Program-made: the position numbers and the translations under genes
In this document: one piece after another, positions 18,601 through 30,200 of the stretch
How positions within the stretch are numbered: the first letter of the stretch is position 1
Layout of the letters: each line of letters begins with the position of its first letter
Notes under the pieces: model-generated
Database searches by the model: none
Told to the model about the DNA's origin: nothing
What the model saw: the letters and a program-made list of their open reading frames with translations, nothing else
Assembly (NCBI GenBank): GCA_001724265.1
Contig: MEDY01000301.1
Location: 1 to 37,986, forward strand
Direction: 5' to 3'
Length of the DNA: 37,986 nt
Source: Rhizaria sp. SCN 62-66
Taxonomy: Eukaryota > Rhizaria, unplaced

Positions 18601-19760
18601 GCGGTCGCAGTCGTTGTTGTTGTTGTTGTTGTTGTCGCAGACCCAGTCGCTGCCGCAGTTGCCGATGTGTTTGTGACCGCGTCTGTGCATGGACTAGTGG
18701 CATTGGGGGCGCTCGCACAGACTCTATCCGAGTAAGTGGGTTGCGGGTACGGGGGCAGCGTGTAAGGGTGCGGCTTAACAAACATATCCTCGGGACTCGT
18801 GCTCGTGGGGTCGTATTCCGCGCAACTCCAGTCACGCCGCAGCTGCTCTAACGCGCTCGCGCTCACAGTATTGCAACTGGCACCAGTCTCAGGCTCGCCA
18901 GCCGTGCTTTGCGACTTGCTACCCGGCTTGTTGTGGTCCGTCTTGTTGCTCTCCGGCTTGTTGTCAGGCTTGTTGTTGTCAGGCTTGTTGTGCGTCACGA
19001 ACGCGTGCACGTTGGCCGCAAGCAGCGCGCCGCCCATCATGTGCGCGTAACCCGGGTCCACGAGCAGCAGCGCCGCCTGCCGCAGCGCCGCCGCGGCCGC
19101 AGGCAGCACCGGTAGCAGCAGCGGCAGCACGGGCAGACAGGGAGCCAGCGCCCAGAGGGGCGAGACGGCGGCCGAGGGGCGGTACTGAGCGCGCTGCGAC
19201 GCCGACAGCGGCTGCACCGCCGCGCCGCCGCCCACGGTCACCCGGCCGCACTGCTGAGGCTGATACTGCTGCTGGGACTGAGTGTCGTCACAGGGCGCCA
19301 TGAGAGTTGCGGTGAGATAGCGGTGCATGGGGATGTCGACGACGTGGACGCGGCGGCACTGCGGGTGAGGACATAGGAAGCTCAGCAACAGGAAGTTCTG
19401 CGCAAAGGGCGGCTCGCTGCCCAGCGGCGCGTCAGCGCGACGACTGTTACGGCTCTGAGGCGGCCCTTGCTGCTGCTGCTGGCCTTGTTTTGAGGACGTG
19501 GAGGAAGCGGTAGCAGTGGTGCTGGCGTTGTCCAGAGCGGGCGATTTGAGCATGTAGTCGTATTCAGCAAGCTCTGCCGCGGGGATCTCAGCGGCGCAAA
19601 AAAGCGTGTAGAGCTGCGCGAGGTCGGGGGGCATGTCGAGTGGCAGCACCGAGGCGGCGAGCGGCCAGTCGGCGATGACAAGCTCGCCGGGCGCGAGCGC
19701 CGCGGTCGCCACGCCGAAGCGCCCCTTGAGCGCGCTCGAGTGTAGCGCAACGGGCGGCAT
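15611..19760 (-). CDS. SMYD-like SET domain methyltransferase with one intron and an in-frame TAG
   Basis: Probably a protein-lysine methyltransferase of the SMYD/SmydA kind. Exon 1 runs 19760-17538 (741 codons). Its ATG at 19760 gives MPPVALHSSALKGRFGVATA, the usual SET opening, followed by PGELVIADWPLA. The motif LEHSC is at residues 673-677 (normally NHSC). After the intron come DVSIRY (Y747), ERQIRL, and the post-SET zinc ligands C770, C772, C775, spaced 23 residues from Y747 as in SMYD3. A CPVC pair follows. No MYND zinc finger is seen. Low-complexity sequence swells the SET region by several hundred residues. Codon 809 is TAG (17219-17221), yet the same frame stays open for 535 more codons to TAA at 15611. 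That part has helical segments like a SMYD C-terminal repeat domain and no ATG near its start. The whole gene would encode 1,344 residues; strict termination gives 808. Catalytic activity is uncertain. Confidence 0.75.
17219..17221 (-). other. in-frame TAG inside the SET gene
   Basis: The minus-strand reading is ...GLIAPMAPS, TAG, NSNCNGNSDSGVDSAPLSP... in one continuous frame. The bases before it (CCCTCCTAG) could also serve as a 3' splice acceptor, but I find no credible 5' site upstream. Readthrough, a sense TAG, a sequencing error and a disabling mutation all remain possible. Confidence 0.85.
17423..17537 (-). other. spliceosomal intron, 115 nt, phase 0
   Basis: On the minus strand the exon ends GGACAG and the intron begins GTACGC. 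It ends in a pyrimidine-rich TTTCTCCTCTTAG before GACGTGAG. It is visibly AT-rich against GC-rich exons and contains stops in the reading frame. Removing it joins KEGQ to DVSIRY and restores the SET-domain order, which strongly supports it. It is the only intron inside coding sequence that I can support in the window. Confidence 0.9.
18165..18228. repeat. 21-nt tandem repeat coding REQRLSD
   Basis: Two near-identical 21-base units and a third degenerate one encode REQRLSD repeats within the insertion in the SET region. The charged seven-residue period would suit a short helix. Confidence 0.8.
18905..18995. repeat. degenerate repeat coding NKPD/NKPE phrases
   Basis: Repeats of about 12-18 bases on the minus strand encode NKPDN, NKPES, NKTDH and NKPGS, a hydrophilic and presumably disordered linker in the SET gene. 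Confidence 0.75.
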
Positions 19761-20763
19761 CACCGGTGTGGGGCAAGCGCGGGCGCGCGGAAGCGGGGCG
19801 GCGGCGAGAGAGCTGAGGACGAGCGCGCAGGGCGATGCAAAGGGGGCGCTGAGGATAAGGCCAGTGATAAGGCGCTGAGAAGGCAGAAACGTAGTGCGTG
19901 TGAGCTAAAACTTCCGTTAAATAACACAGGGTTCGAATATAATATACAAAAATCTTTTAATTACTATTAGTCTTAACCACAGGTGCATGATAGCTACAGA
20001 CTCTGAGATACCCATAAACAATATGACCGCTCCAGTCTGACGCTGGCCTAGGCCCACCGTCCACGGAGTCGCACACCGCGCGTCGTGGAGCTCACTTGTA
20101 GCGGCTATAGAGCGCGTTTGCGTCCGACGAGTCGTTATTGTCCTAGCGGTTAATATTCACCACGTACTTTTCCACATGCTCACAAAACAAATTTTGAGTT
20201 TATGAACACCGGCTGCGTTGTCGCCAGCTTCTTATTGGTCGCTGTGCATTGTTGCTCGCTCGGATATGATAACCCTTGTCTATTCCTCATTTTCCTCTGC
20301 TGCCTCTCGTCTTGTTACGGTAGCGCACGCATAGAACATAATTTTCAAGCATATCTAGCGTATTCTTGCATAATATTCTTGCTCAGTGCTCACTTGCCTT
20401 TCCCCGACGCTCGCCCCACCGCCTCCTCCGCCCCCCTTTCTGCCCGGCCCTCGTTGCAGTCTTTCGCAGAGACTCGACCACCCGACTCTCTTGCCCAGCA
20501 CTTTTTCAGCGCGCTGCGCCTAACACACGCGTCTTTGGAAAACCTTTCCGTCCTTCAAAAGGCGTTATCGCGCTTTTCCTTCGCGCACCCGGCGCTTTCT
20601 CCCTCCCTCTACTCGACCTGGGCGTCGCTAGTTCTTTCCTGTCCTTTTCGCGCCGCAGCTTTGCCGCGCCGTCCCGGTCCCCCGCGTTCCCCCGCCGCCC
20701 GCCCGCCCGCCCGCGCCCCGCGCCCGCCCGCGCGCGCCGAGCCCCGCCGCCCCGCCGCGCGCC
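19761..20763. promoter_or_regulatory. divergent promoter region (SET gene / phosphodiesterase gene)
   Basis: About 1 kb separates the two divergent start codons. Both gene-proximal ends are pyrimidine-rich on the respective sense strands. A pyrimidine tract ending in CTTCTGCCTTCTCAG precedes the SET gene (minus, near 19879-19893). Another ending in GCGCCGCAG at 20658 precedes the phosphodiesterase gene. Between them lies AT-rich DNA with one GC-rich island. Confidence 0.55.
20021..20150. other. GC-rich island inside an AT-rich divergent promoter
   Basis: This island stands out in composition. It contains the perfect palindrome GGCCTAGGCC (20045-20054), and CCACG...CGTGG arms near 20061-20089 that could pair. 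It has no tRNA boxes or known snRNA motifs. It could be a regulatory module or an unrecognised structured RNA; neither is shown. Confidence 0.35.
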
Positions 20764-22155
20764 ATGCCCATCGCCGTGGCCGTGCTAGGATACGCGCTCA
20801 GCTTCGTGCTGGGATATGCCGTGCTCGCGCGTGTGAGCGCCAAGCTCCAGCAGCACCAGGCTCGCCAGCAGCAGCTCGCTCTGCAGCTCGCACAAGAGCA
20901 GCAGCTAGAGCAGCAGCAAGCGCAAGAACAGCAGCAGCAGCAGCAACAGCAGACAACGCGGCGCCGCGGCAAAGGCTCCGCTCGCTCTCCAGCCAGTGCA
21001 CCTGCTGCTGCAACTCAGGCACAGGCTCAGGTACAGCGACAGCTACAGCTGCAGCTGCAGCCGCAGTCGCTGTTTGCCCGCTTGGTGACGCTGCTCGCCG
21101 ACGCGCTCTCTCTGCTGGCGCCGCCGCCGCCGCCGCCGCCCGTGGTCCCAGTCCCTGTCCCAGTCCCTGCCCTTCCGGTCACTGCGCCGGTCACTGCGCC
21201 TGCGGCGGCGGCGACTGCTGGGAGCTCCCAGTTGCAGTCGCCGTCGCAGCCTGAGGCTAACCCCGAGGCTAAGCTCGAGGCTAAGCCCGAGGCTCCGGCT
21301 CCGGCTAACGAGCCTGATGCTAAGTTTGAGCCAGAGCCCGAGTCAAGGCCGGAGCCTGAGTCAAAGGCTGAGCATAATGCGCCCAAGTCTTCAGCAGAGC
21401 CCAAGACTGATGCTGATGCTGAGGCTAAGGCTGACGCTAGGCCTAAGCCCCAACCCCAACCCGAGGCCCATGAGGCTGCTGAGCCCAAGTCATCTGAGAC
21501 TCAGTCGAGCACTGCCCCCTCTGTTGCTGCGATATCTGTTGCCAGCAACAACAGCAACGGCGGCAGCGACACCGGCCTCCCTGTCGCCGCTGACCCTGCC
21601 GCCGCGCCCGCTCCTGCGGCTGCCGATGCGTCCTCCAGCCCGGCTCCGTTTCTCGGCCCGGCCCCGTTTGTCGGCCCGGCCGCGCCCCCCTCAGGTCCCG
21701 GCTCGCTGCCGCTGTCACTGCAGTCCGCCGCCGCCGCCGCGGGGCTCGGCGCGCTCTTGCTGGCCTCCGAGCTGGACCTCTCCTCGGCCTCGGGCTCTGG
21801 CTCCGCGTGCGACTTCGCGGCCGACTCGCCCGTGATCCCCGCTCACGCCGACGCCGACGCCGACACTGCCGCCGACGCCGTTGCCGTTGCGGGTGCCTCC
21901 GTCGCGCTCGCCAACAGCGCTGCGGCCACTGAGACGGTCGCCGTGGCCGCGATCGGCGCCGCAAGCGCCGCCGTAACCACCAGTACGCGTGACGGTGCAC
22001 GTGACGGTACACATGAGGACAAGCCGCTGCAGCTGCACCTCTCGCCGTCACAGTACCAGCAGCATTTGCAGCAACAGCAGCTCGAGCAGCAGAGCAGACC
22101 CGCCGCTCCCAGTCACCAAAGCATTCGCACAGCAAGCGCAAGCACGGTCTCTAGC

Positions 22156-22196
<41 letters not shown>

Positions 22197-23776
22197 TAGT
22201 TCTAGCGCTAGCACCGGCACGGGCAGCGCCCGTGGCAGCTTCAGCGGCAGCGGCGGCAGCGGGCCGCCCAGGACCCCCACCTTCAAGCCCAATGGCAACG
22301 GCAGCGCCGGCTTTGGCAGCAGCACAAACATCAACATCAACTGCACCAGCAGCAGTGCTAGCGCGGTGGCCGCTGGCCCGATGGCTGCGCTGCGCCCGCG
22401 TATGACCCCGGCCTCCACGCCGACAGCGGCCTCGCTCGCCGCTGCGGCGGCCGCGGTGGCGGCGGCGGCGGGCTTCGGCGGCAGCGGCCCCGCCAACACT
22501 TACTGCGGCAGCGGCAACAGCTACAACAACAACGCCGGTCTCAGCAGCAGCGCGCACAGCCGCAGCGGGAGCGCGAGCGCCGCCGTCGGCGGCGCCGGCG
22601 GCGGCGCCGGCGGCATGGCCGTCGGGACTCTGAGCCGCAGCGGCAGCGTCGCCGTTGGAGGCCGCTCCCGCAACGTGGCGCAGATTCTGGACCCGGAGTC
22701 GTACGACAACATCGTCAACAACGTGGGCGCCGCCTGGGCGGACGAGTTGGCGCCGTTCAGGCTCGCCTACGACCCGTCGCCGCCCGCCGCCGCCGCCATC
22801 GCCGTCGCTGGCGCCGCCGCTAATAGCGCGGCCCACCAGCACTTGCAGCACGGCCACGGCCACGGCCACGGCCACGGCGGCGGCGTCAATAGCGACTCGC
22901 CGGGCCAGTCCCACCACAGGGCCAACAGCGGCAGCGGCAGCGCCAGCGGCAGCTTCGGCCCCCACAACAGCTCACACGTCCGCGGCGGCAGCGACGCCAG
23001 TCCTGCCTACGGCTTCGGCTACGGCTACACCTCCGGCAGCGCGGTGCGCGGGCGCGGACGCAGCCACAAGCCGTCTCAGGGCAGCAGCGGCGGCAGCGAC
23101 GCGGGCAGCGTCACCCGCGGTAGCGGCAGCGTGCACGGCAGCGGCAGCGGCAGCGGCGGCGGCGGTGGCGGTCACAGGGCCGGCAGACACGCCGCCGACA
23201 GCGGAAGCCGCGGCCGCAGCAGCACCGCGGCCGCCGAGAGCGTGCGCGCAGCAGCCAGCATGAGCTTCCGCGCGGCAATCACGGCGGCGGCCGCGGCGGC
23301 GACGGCGGCGGCGGCGGGCGCGGTCGCCTTCAGCCATAACCACGCGGGGCTCGGCGCCGGCGGCGGCAGCAGCAGCGCCAACAGGATCGGCCGCGCCTTT
23401 GCGTCCGCGCGCGCCGCCGCCGCCGCCGCGCCGGCCGACGCCGCGGGCATGGGCGCCCCGAACGGGAGCTCGAATGCGCGCGGCAGCAGAAGCACCAGCA
23501 GCAGCGGCAGCGGCAGCGGCAGCGGCGGCAGCGGCAGGACGAGCGCCGGCGTCCGCAACGCATTCGCCGCCAATCGCGCGAACATCAACAACAACAGTAA
23601 CAACGAGTCGTGCATGTTGGACGGCGGCTACTCCAGCCGTTCTTCGAGCCCCATCGACGCGCTGTCGCCGTTCCAGCTGGCGCACACGCCCATCACGGCG
23701 GGGGCTGGGCTAAGTACCGGGCTAAGTACCCCCTTAGCCGGCCCCAGCGCCCGCGCCGCCGCCCGCAGCACCTCTG

Positions 23777-23807
<31 letters not shown>

Positions 23808-26800
23808 CTTTGGCTCTGGCGCGAGCGCGGTCGGCCCCCGCGGCAGCGTCAGCGCCAGCGCCAGCGCCCGCGCCCGCGCCCGCGGCAGCGTCTCCGCGGC
23901 CAACAGCGCTGCCGCACCTCGCAGCGACAGCGAGGCCGCCGCGGCCACACCCGCGGGGCCGGGGCTGGCGCTGGCGCTGGCGCACGTGGAGCGGCAAGTG
24001 CACGGCCCCCCCGGGCTGCGGCTGGGGCTTGGCGCGGCGCCGCTGCGGCCCCGGCTGAGCGGCGGGCTCAAGCGCGGCAAGAGCATTGCCAACAACATGA
24101 ACGGGTACGCAACAGGCACTGCGAACGCCAACGCAAAGACTCACTCGAGTTCTGGCTCCGGCTCTGTGTCGGGCTCTGTGTCGGGCTCCGGCAGCGGGCT
24201 GGAGGCCAGCGACGGTAACGCCAGCGGCGGCGCCGGACTGAACCCGCGGCGCGCGCGCATTCGCCCCGGGGACGCGGCCATCGCCGCCGCGGCCACGGCG
24301 GGCGCGTCCGCCATCGTCGCTGCCGCCGCTGCCTGTGGCGCTGCGACCGCCGCCTGTGACGCCGCCGTCGCCGACGCCGTCGCTCGTGCGAGCGCAGACG
24401 CGACGAGTGGTGGCGCGGACGCCTTAGAGAGTGAAAGCCTCAAGACTAGCGGCACCGCTGCTGTTGACTCCAGGGATCTTGACTCCGCTCAGGATACCGA
24501 GCCTGCCCACGGCCACGCTGCCCACGGCCACCCTGCCCACGGCCACCCGCACCCGCCGATGGTGACCCTCCACGGCGGCGACAGACCGGGCCCTGCCCAC
24601 GGCCACCTGGCCCCGGGCCTCAGCCACAGCGGCGGCCACGCGGCCTACCGGGGGCGCGCGCACGCCCGCGGCGGCTACACTAACGCGCACGCGCACGCGC
24701 ACGCACTCGCACAGGGTCATGGCCGCGGGGCGGGGACTGCGCACTCGTTGTCGTCCTCGCAGTCGCAGTCCCGCTCGCGGTCGCGCTCACGGTCCCGCTC
24801 GCGGTCGCGCTCGCGCGGCCGGGCCACAGACGCGCCGCTCACGACCGACGGGCTTGCTGCGGGCTCGGGCGCCTGGGACAGTCTCGCCAGCCTGGCCCGC
24901 GGCGGCCCCGCGGACGACACGGACGCCGACACCGTTGCCACGAACGCAACCAACCACACGAGTAGCAGCAGCAAAGACGCTGCGGGCGCGTTGCTGTACA
25001 GCCCGCGCAGCGACTCCCTCGCCGGCGCCTTCGGTCCGGGCCCCGTCTCGGTCTCCGGCACTGACAACAGCAACAGCATCAGCAACAGCAACAACAGTAA
25101 CGGCGTCAACAGCATCAACAGCGTTAGTAACAGTAGTGCGAGCACTGCCGGCAGCACCGGGCTCGGCCCGAGCGCTCTCGGCCCGAGCGCTCTCGGCCCC
25201 AGCGCTCTGGGCCGCACCGCAAGCGGCCGCATGGCCGGCACGCTCACCGGCGTCGGCGCTGGCGCTGGCGCGGTGAGTGGAAGGACGCCACGGCACAGCA
25301 TCGCTGGCTCCAGCGACGTTTACGTCGGGCTGGGGGGCCCTCTCCCCGCAGCCCCCGGGCTCCCGGGGCAGCACACCGTCGACGTCAGCCACCTGTTCCG
25401 CGCCAACTCGAGCGACGCGGCCGCCGCGGGCGCCGAGGGCGCCGAGGACGCCGCTGCGACTGGGACGCCCGCGCTGACGCCGACGCCGACGCTGGGGCCA
25501 TATGCGACCCCGCGCCTGTTGCCGCTGGCGCAGGCGCAGGCGCAGGCGCAGGCGCAGGCGCAGGCGCAGGCGCAGGCGCAGGCACAGCAGCTGCTGCAGC
25601 ACCAGCAGCAGATGCACCAGTTCGTGTCGGCCGCCATCCACGGGCCCGCGGGTTCGTATCGCACGGACGGCGCGCTGCTGCAGCGCCAGCAGAAGGGTGC
25701 GCACCTCTTCTACTCTCAGCAGCAGCAACAACAGCAGCAGCAGTCAGCTCCGCAGGCTCCGCTTGCAGCCACGGCCATCACTGGTGTGGTAACCGGCACA
25801 GTCCGCGGCCCGCCGACCGCGACGCCCGCGAGCAGCGTCCGCACCTTCGGCAGCAGCAGCAGCAGCGGCGGCAGCAGCGGCGGCGTCAGCGGCGGCGGCC
25901 TCGCTCACGGGAGCATTCGCACCCCTCCGGCGCAGTCGCCGGACCTCACCGCAGTTTCCGCCGCCAGCAGCGCCGCGACCAATATCAATAACAGCGGCGG
26001 CCACACGAACCCCAAGACGCACGCCGGAGCGAACACAGTCGTCAACTTGGCCAGCAGTAGAGTCTTCAGCGGCTCCAACGGCGACTTGGCGGGCACGTTC
26101 GGCGACGGATACACCGGCGACGGCGACGACGGCGACGACTTCGTGCAGCACCACCCGCTCCTGGCGCACCCGGCTTCGCTGTCCCCCGCCACGGCCTTCC
26201 GCCCGCCGCTGCCCGCGCGCTCGCGGCCGCCCTCGCTGCCCGCCTCCGCCTCAGGCTCTCCGCGGCCCAGCGCGCGCGCTTCCCCGCGCCTCTCCCCGCG
26301 CCTCTCCCCGCGCCTGTCGCCGCGACCGTCGCCGCGGCCGTCGCCGCGGCCCAGCGCGCGCGCGTCGTCTCCGGGCCCGTCGCTGCACTCGCACCACCAG
26401 TCGCCGCATCAGTCGCCCCAGGCCTCGCCCCGCGCCTACGGCGCCCACGGCGCCCACAGCGGAGGCTTCGGGGGCCCCGGGAGCCACGCGGACCACGCGT
26501 CGCCGCGTCTGCGGCTGCGACCGTCGTCGGCGTCGCGCCTGGGGCTGCCGGGCGCGGTCCGCGTCTCGCCCATGCCCGCAAACGCCATCGCCACAGGGAG
26601 TCATGCGCCGCTTTTGCCGAGCACCGCCGTCGAGGCCGCTGCTGGGAACGGCGACGACTCGACTGCTGCTGCTGCTGCTGCTGGGACTGGTGACGCCACC
26701 GCTGCGCCGCCACCGCCACCGCTGCAGTCGCAGTCGCTGGTGCCGCTGACTGAGACCGAGACCGAGGTCGAGGACTCCGCGTTCGCACAGCAGCAGCAGC

Positions 26801-27242
26801 AGCAGCAGCAGCTGGTGCAGCCGCCCAGCTCAGAGTCTCTGCTGGACCAAACCTTCGACGCTGCTGCCGACGGCGGCGGCGATGACGGCCAGGCTCAGCA
26901 GCGGCCGCCGTCGCCGCGGACGGTGCAGCGACGGCAGCTCAAGGGCACCCCGTTCCCCTTTGCCGCCGAGGCCGGCGGGGGCAGCGATCTGACGCAGGCG
27001 CAGGCGCAGGCGCAGACTCGCGCACAGACGCAGGCCTACGCACTGCTGCTGCACAGCCTGCGCATCCGCGGCGCGCTCGCCGCCGCTGCCGCCGCCGCCG
27101 CTGCCGCCGCCGCCGTGGCCGCCGCCGCCGCCGCGCGCAGTGACGCCGGCTACAGCCACGGCCACGGCCAAGGCAGCGGCAGCAGCAGCAGCGGCCGCCG
27201 CCACCGCCACCGCTACGGCACCGACTCCGTCGCCGTCCCAGT

Positions 27243-27298
<56 letters not shown>

Positions 27299-30200
27299 AA
27301 GTCGACAGCACGGGCTCGCAGACCGGCTCGCAGACCGGCGGGTCGCGCCGCACGCGAACCGGTACGAGCACGGGGACGGGCGCGGGCAGCGGCAGCGGCA
27401 GCGGCAGCGGCAGCGAGCGCGGCGGCTCGCGGTCCTCGTCGCGCGCAGGCACTCTGGACTCCCGCACTGGCACGCCCGCGAGCACCTTCAGGCGCGGCCC
27501 GCAGCGAGAGCTTGAGCAGCAACAGCAGCTGGACACGCCGGCGTCGCAGGCGGACTCGCAGCAGACCCCCGAGCAGCTGCAGCGCGCGCTGCAGCAGTCG
27601 GTGTTCCAGCCCTCGCAGCCCCCGCAGCAGACCTCCGACGCCGCGGTCGACTCGCCCCGCGTCGCGTTCGCGCGCTACGATGCTATCAGCGGTAGCACCA
27701 GCAGCAGCAGCGGCGGCGGCGCCGGCGCCCTGGGTCTGGCCCGGATCGCTAGCACCAGCAGCACCAGCAGCTCGAGCAGCAGCGGCGCTGGCGCCGCCGG
27801 CTCCGTCGGCAGCAGTGCGCTCCGCACCAGCGCCAGCGCCAGCGCCGCCACCAGGGGCGCGCGCGCGGCCTGGGCCGACCAGCTCTCGCAGCTGCAGCTG
27901 CTGCAGCTGCAACAGCAGTACCAGCAGCACGCGCAGTCGCAGGCGCCGTCGCAGCTGCTGCAGTTTCAGTCGCAGTTGCAGCCGCCGCTAGACTCCGACA
28001 GCGGCCTCACGTCTTCCGCCGGCAGCTCCGGCGCCGGCAATGCTGGGGCGACGCTGTTCTACACTCCCCCGCCCTCGGCCGCTGCGTACGCCGCCGCCGC
28101 CGCCGCTGCCGCTGCCGCTGCCGCCGCGAACCCGAACCAGAGCCAGGGTCAAAGCCAGAGTCAGAGTCAGCAGCACACCGCCGCGGCCGGCGCGAGCGCC
28201 CACCGCTTGCAGTCGTACCCGTCGACTGGCTCCACTTCCTCCCAGACGTCGCCGGCGCAGCCGCCGCCGGCGCAGTCGCCGCTGGCGCCCCATAGCAGCC
28301 TCACCGGTCTGGCCGCAGCCGGCCCCACCGGCTCTGGCGCCGCTGGCGGCGGCTACGGGCTCGGTCTGCAGCGCGGCCTTGCCTCCGGCGCTGTCGCCGT
28401 CGTCGGCGGCCCCGGCCTCGGCGCTGCCCCGTGCGGCCTCACTGGCGTTGCCACGGGCGGCGGCCTCGCTAGCGCCGGGCTGAGCGCCGGCGTGGGCGTG
28501 CCTGCGGGTGCGGGGACGTCGCCGCCGCTGCGCCTGCGGTCTGTGTCCCCGCCCTCGACCGCCGCGCTCATCTCGGCCATGGGCGCGGCGGCCGCGGCGG
28601 GTGCGTTTAGATCCCCCAACGTGCAAGCGCCCGGCGGCAGCCTCGCGGTTGGCGCGGTGGCTATGTCTGTGCCCGGCGCGCCGCGGTCGCAGCCGGGCAG
28701 CTCGCGCACCAGCAACAGCTCGGCAGTCAACAGCATCAACATCAACAGCATCAGCAACAACAACGCACCTGCTGCGACTGAGCACGAGCGTCAGAGCGCC
28801 GCAGCCGCAGCCGCCGCCGCAGCCGCCGCCGCCGCCGCCGCGGAGACCGCGTCGCCGCTGCCGCTACCGTGGCTGCCGCCGTCGCCGTACCCGACGTTCG
28901 CGCCGCTGCTCTTCCCGCACCTGCGGCGAGTGCCCCTAGCGGCGCGCCTCAACGCCGCGCGCCAGTCGTCGCTGGGCTCGTCCTCGTCGCTGCTGGCGGC
29001 CTTTGTGCTGTCGGCACAGCGCGACGTCGTCACGCGCGCCTTTGTCCCGCTGCCGTTTCACACGCTCGCCGCGGCGGACCCCAACGCGCCGCTGCCGCCC
29101 ATGCCCGCGGCGGTGCCCGCTGCCGTCGCCACTACCGCGGGCTTCGCGTCCACGCTCTACGGCAACCACGGCTACGGCGGCTACACCAACTGCGGCGGCG
29201 GCGTGAACATGCCCAGCGGAGGATATGGCAACGGCCACAGCGGCTCTGCGCCGAACGTCCCCGGCGTCGGCAACGCGCAGTGCGACGGCACGTACATGCT
29301 TGACGCCTCGCTGTTGCCGCATGTTTCGTCCCCCGCGGCCTCCGTGGCGGCCGCTGCCGCGGCGCACGCCGCCGCCGCGCTGGCCGCCCCCGCTCCGCCC
29401 CACCACGGCGGCCACAGCGGCCACGGCGGCCACGCGCTCGGCGACGCGTTCGTGAGCGTGCCGATCTTGTCAGCGCCGGCGGGGTCCGCGCTGCACGCGC
29501 TGCCGCGGCCGCTATGGGGAACTATGGGCCGTTCGAGCAACCCGGCGCACGCGCCCGCGCCCGCGCTCATCGCGCCCCCACTGCCGCTGCAGTACGCGCT
29601 GCTCGCCACGCAGGCGGCCGCGCTGCTGCGTTCGCTGCCGCTCACGCCCGAGACGCCGCCGCTGACATCGGCCAACGACGTCTTCGGCGTCGTCACGACC
29701 GCGACCGAGGCCGGCGCCGTCGTGACTGTGGGCGCGCCAGGCGCCAACACTGCCTGCGGCGGGGCCGCGGGCGGCGGGGCCGCGGGCGGCGTGGCCGGCG
29801 GGAGCAGGACTGTGAGCGCGCTCTCGATCGTGCCGCTGCTGCATCCGTGCGTGGGCGGCGTCGACGCCGTGGCCGCGGCGGTCGACGCAGTGCTCGCGGC
29901 CACCGACGCCGCAGACGCTGCCGCAGCCGCCGCCGCCGCCGCCGCGGCCGCCAACGCCCACTCCGGCCTCGCGCTGGCCCCGGGCCACGGCACCGCGGGC
30001 GCGGAGCTGGCCGCGGCGACGGCGGCTGCGCACGGCCACGTGGCGCAGGCGGCGCAGGCGCGGGCCGCGGCTGTGGCCGGCGCGGCTGCGGCCGCTGCGC
30101 TCGTGTCGCCCACCAGCAACATGCACGTGTCCCAGCAGCTGCAACAGCAGCAGCTGCAGCAACAGCAGCAGCTGCGGCAGCGGATGCCGACGACGGCGAC

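Noticed and set aside
19928-19942. GGTTCGAAT resembling a tRNA B box
   Set aside because: There is no A box at the right distance upstream and no cloverleaf arms can be drawn.
43-20040. CCAGTCTGA occurring both at the left edge and in the GC-rich island
   Set aside because: A nine-base match with little surrounding similarity is not enough to claim a repeat family.
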